The position numbers and the translations under genes are program-made. From Synechococcales cyanobacterium 340R_concoct_173_sub (GTDB taxonomy: Bacteria > Cyanobacteriota > Cyanobacteriia > Leptolyngbyales > Leptolyngbyaceae), in contig JANXNM010000120.1 in the NCBI GenBank assembly GCA_025354065.1, positions 1 through 16,208 of the forward strand: a stretch of 16,208 nucleotides of DNA. The letters run 5' to 3'. Positions 15,826 to 16,208 of this stretch are shown here, piece by piece (the stretch's first letter is position 1; each line of letters starts with the position of its first letter). The notes under the pieces were generated by a model, which saw only the letters and a list, made by a program, of their open reading frames with translations, made no database searches and was not told the DNA's origin.

Positions 15826-16208
15826 CTCCGATCTTTATATGGGCTGAGTTCTCCTCTGAAATGCTTGGCACTTGGCGTACGTGCTTGGTGGCGTGTCCAA
15901 AAACCCAAACGTCGGGGATCCCCATTTCCTGATAATGCTTTCGACGAGCCAGGAGGGTTGCAGGCGTTGTCGAGTTGAAGCACTCCACCTCAAAGGCCAC
16001 GCGTTGACCTCCCTGTCTCCACGTCACCAAAACATCCGGTTTACTTCGATGCTCGCCATTCCAAAGGAACGTGTGATCCACGTCAACTTCGAGATCCAGA
16101 CCCTGCGCCTGAGCACATCCTTCAGCCCAAAGTCCGAGAGCCTGCTTGCCGGCCAAGTGCAATTCAGATTCGGGCGCACCCGCATGCAAGTTCTCACCCA
16201 GATGAAAG
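15752..16208 (-). CDS. CoiA-like nuclease-fold protein, 5' end outside window, 3' end possibly clipped
   Basis: The frame is open to the right edge; the residues before the TTG at 16189 read FHLGENLHAG, so the real start is probably beyond the window. About 150 residues are visible. KPDVLVTW (69-76 counting from the TTG) and RVAFEVECFN (82-91), then LLARRKHYQEMGIPDVWVFG, follow the pattern of the PD-(D/E)xK-like nuclease core annotated as competence protein CoiA family: PDV with the acidic residue, then EVx, then RxxxY and a Trp-containing strand. CoiA is linked to DNA processing in natural transformation, but many family members occur outside competence. After VWVFGHATKHV the sequence loses family character, so the C-terminus may be a read-out into neighbouring DNA. 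The region is richer in GC (several 60-base lines at 57-58%) than the genes to its left and lacks CGATCG, which hints at different ancestry. Confidence 0.6.
   Translation of the reverse strand, partial: FHLGENLHAGAPESELHLAGKQALGLWAEGCAQAQGLDLEVDVDHTFLWNGEHRSKPDVLVTWRQGGQRVAFEVECFNSTTPATLLARRKHYQEMGIPDVWVFGHATKHVRQVPSISEENSAHIKIGAIFFCSRDQRILPLASLGCVWCQQ

Noticed and set aside
1..16208. CRISPR arrays, tRNA/rRNA genes, complete insertion sequences
   Set aside because: Looked for on both strands; no regularly spaced repeats, cloverleaf-like segments or transposase motifs were found.

Overview
The window looks like chromosomal DNA of a cyanobacterium. The evidence is a solanesyl diphosphate synthase of the plastoquinone pathway, a cyanobacterial/plastid-type ABC1 kinase, a bilin-photoreceptor histidine kinase of knotless-phytochrome plus cyanobacteriochrome type, an SLH-domain protein, and many CGATCG palindromes. 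Five of these are complete HIP1 octamers (GCGATCGC), where about 0.25 would be expected by chance in 16 kb. I cannot name the genus from sequence alone; a filamentous, Leptolyngbya-like lineage is only a guess.

Layout. (1) 2-1060: 3' part of an AarF/ABC1/UbiB-family kinase, cut by the left edge. (2) 1078-3849, convergent with it: a 923-residue photoreceptor histidine kinase (GAF-PHY-GAF-HisKA-HATPase). (3) 3850-4230: an AT-rich spacer with three short tandem duplications. (4) 4231-6142, minus strand: cobQ (cobyric acid synthase) behind a small conserved unknown gene, probably one transcription unit. (5) 6436-7473: a membrane-anchored SLH-domain protein. (6) 7595-7696, minus strand: a 33-residue single-helix membrane protein with a good Shine-Dalgarno and its own intrinsic terminator. 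(7) A 613-base leader region, then sds at 8310-9281. (8) sat (ATP sulfurylase) at 9359-10537 on the minus strand, convergent with sds across a strong hairpin terminator. (9) 10729-11487: a secreted Cys-containing protein of unknown function. (10) 11500-14583, minus strand: a GH38 alpha-mannosidase. (11) 14698-15825: a conserved cyanobacterial protein of unknown function whose C-terminus looks clipped. (12) 15752-16208, minus strand: part of a CoiA-like nuclease-fold protein in DNA that is richer in GC and lacks HIP1-type palindromes.

Most genes are single units in convergent or divergent pairs, as is usual for cyanobacterial chromosomes, so little functional coupling can be read from context. 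The ABC1 kinase and Sds both belong to prenylquinone metabolism but are not adjacent. No tRNA, rRNA, CRISPR array or complete insertion sequence was seen.

The points most worth a second look are the dual-cysteine (DXCF) third GAF of the photoreceptor kinase, the 33-residue membrane protein, and the apparent breakpoint near 15,810-15,850.
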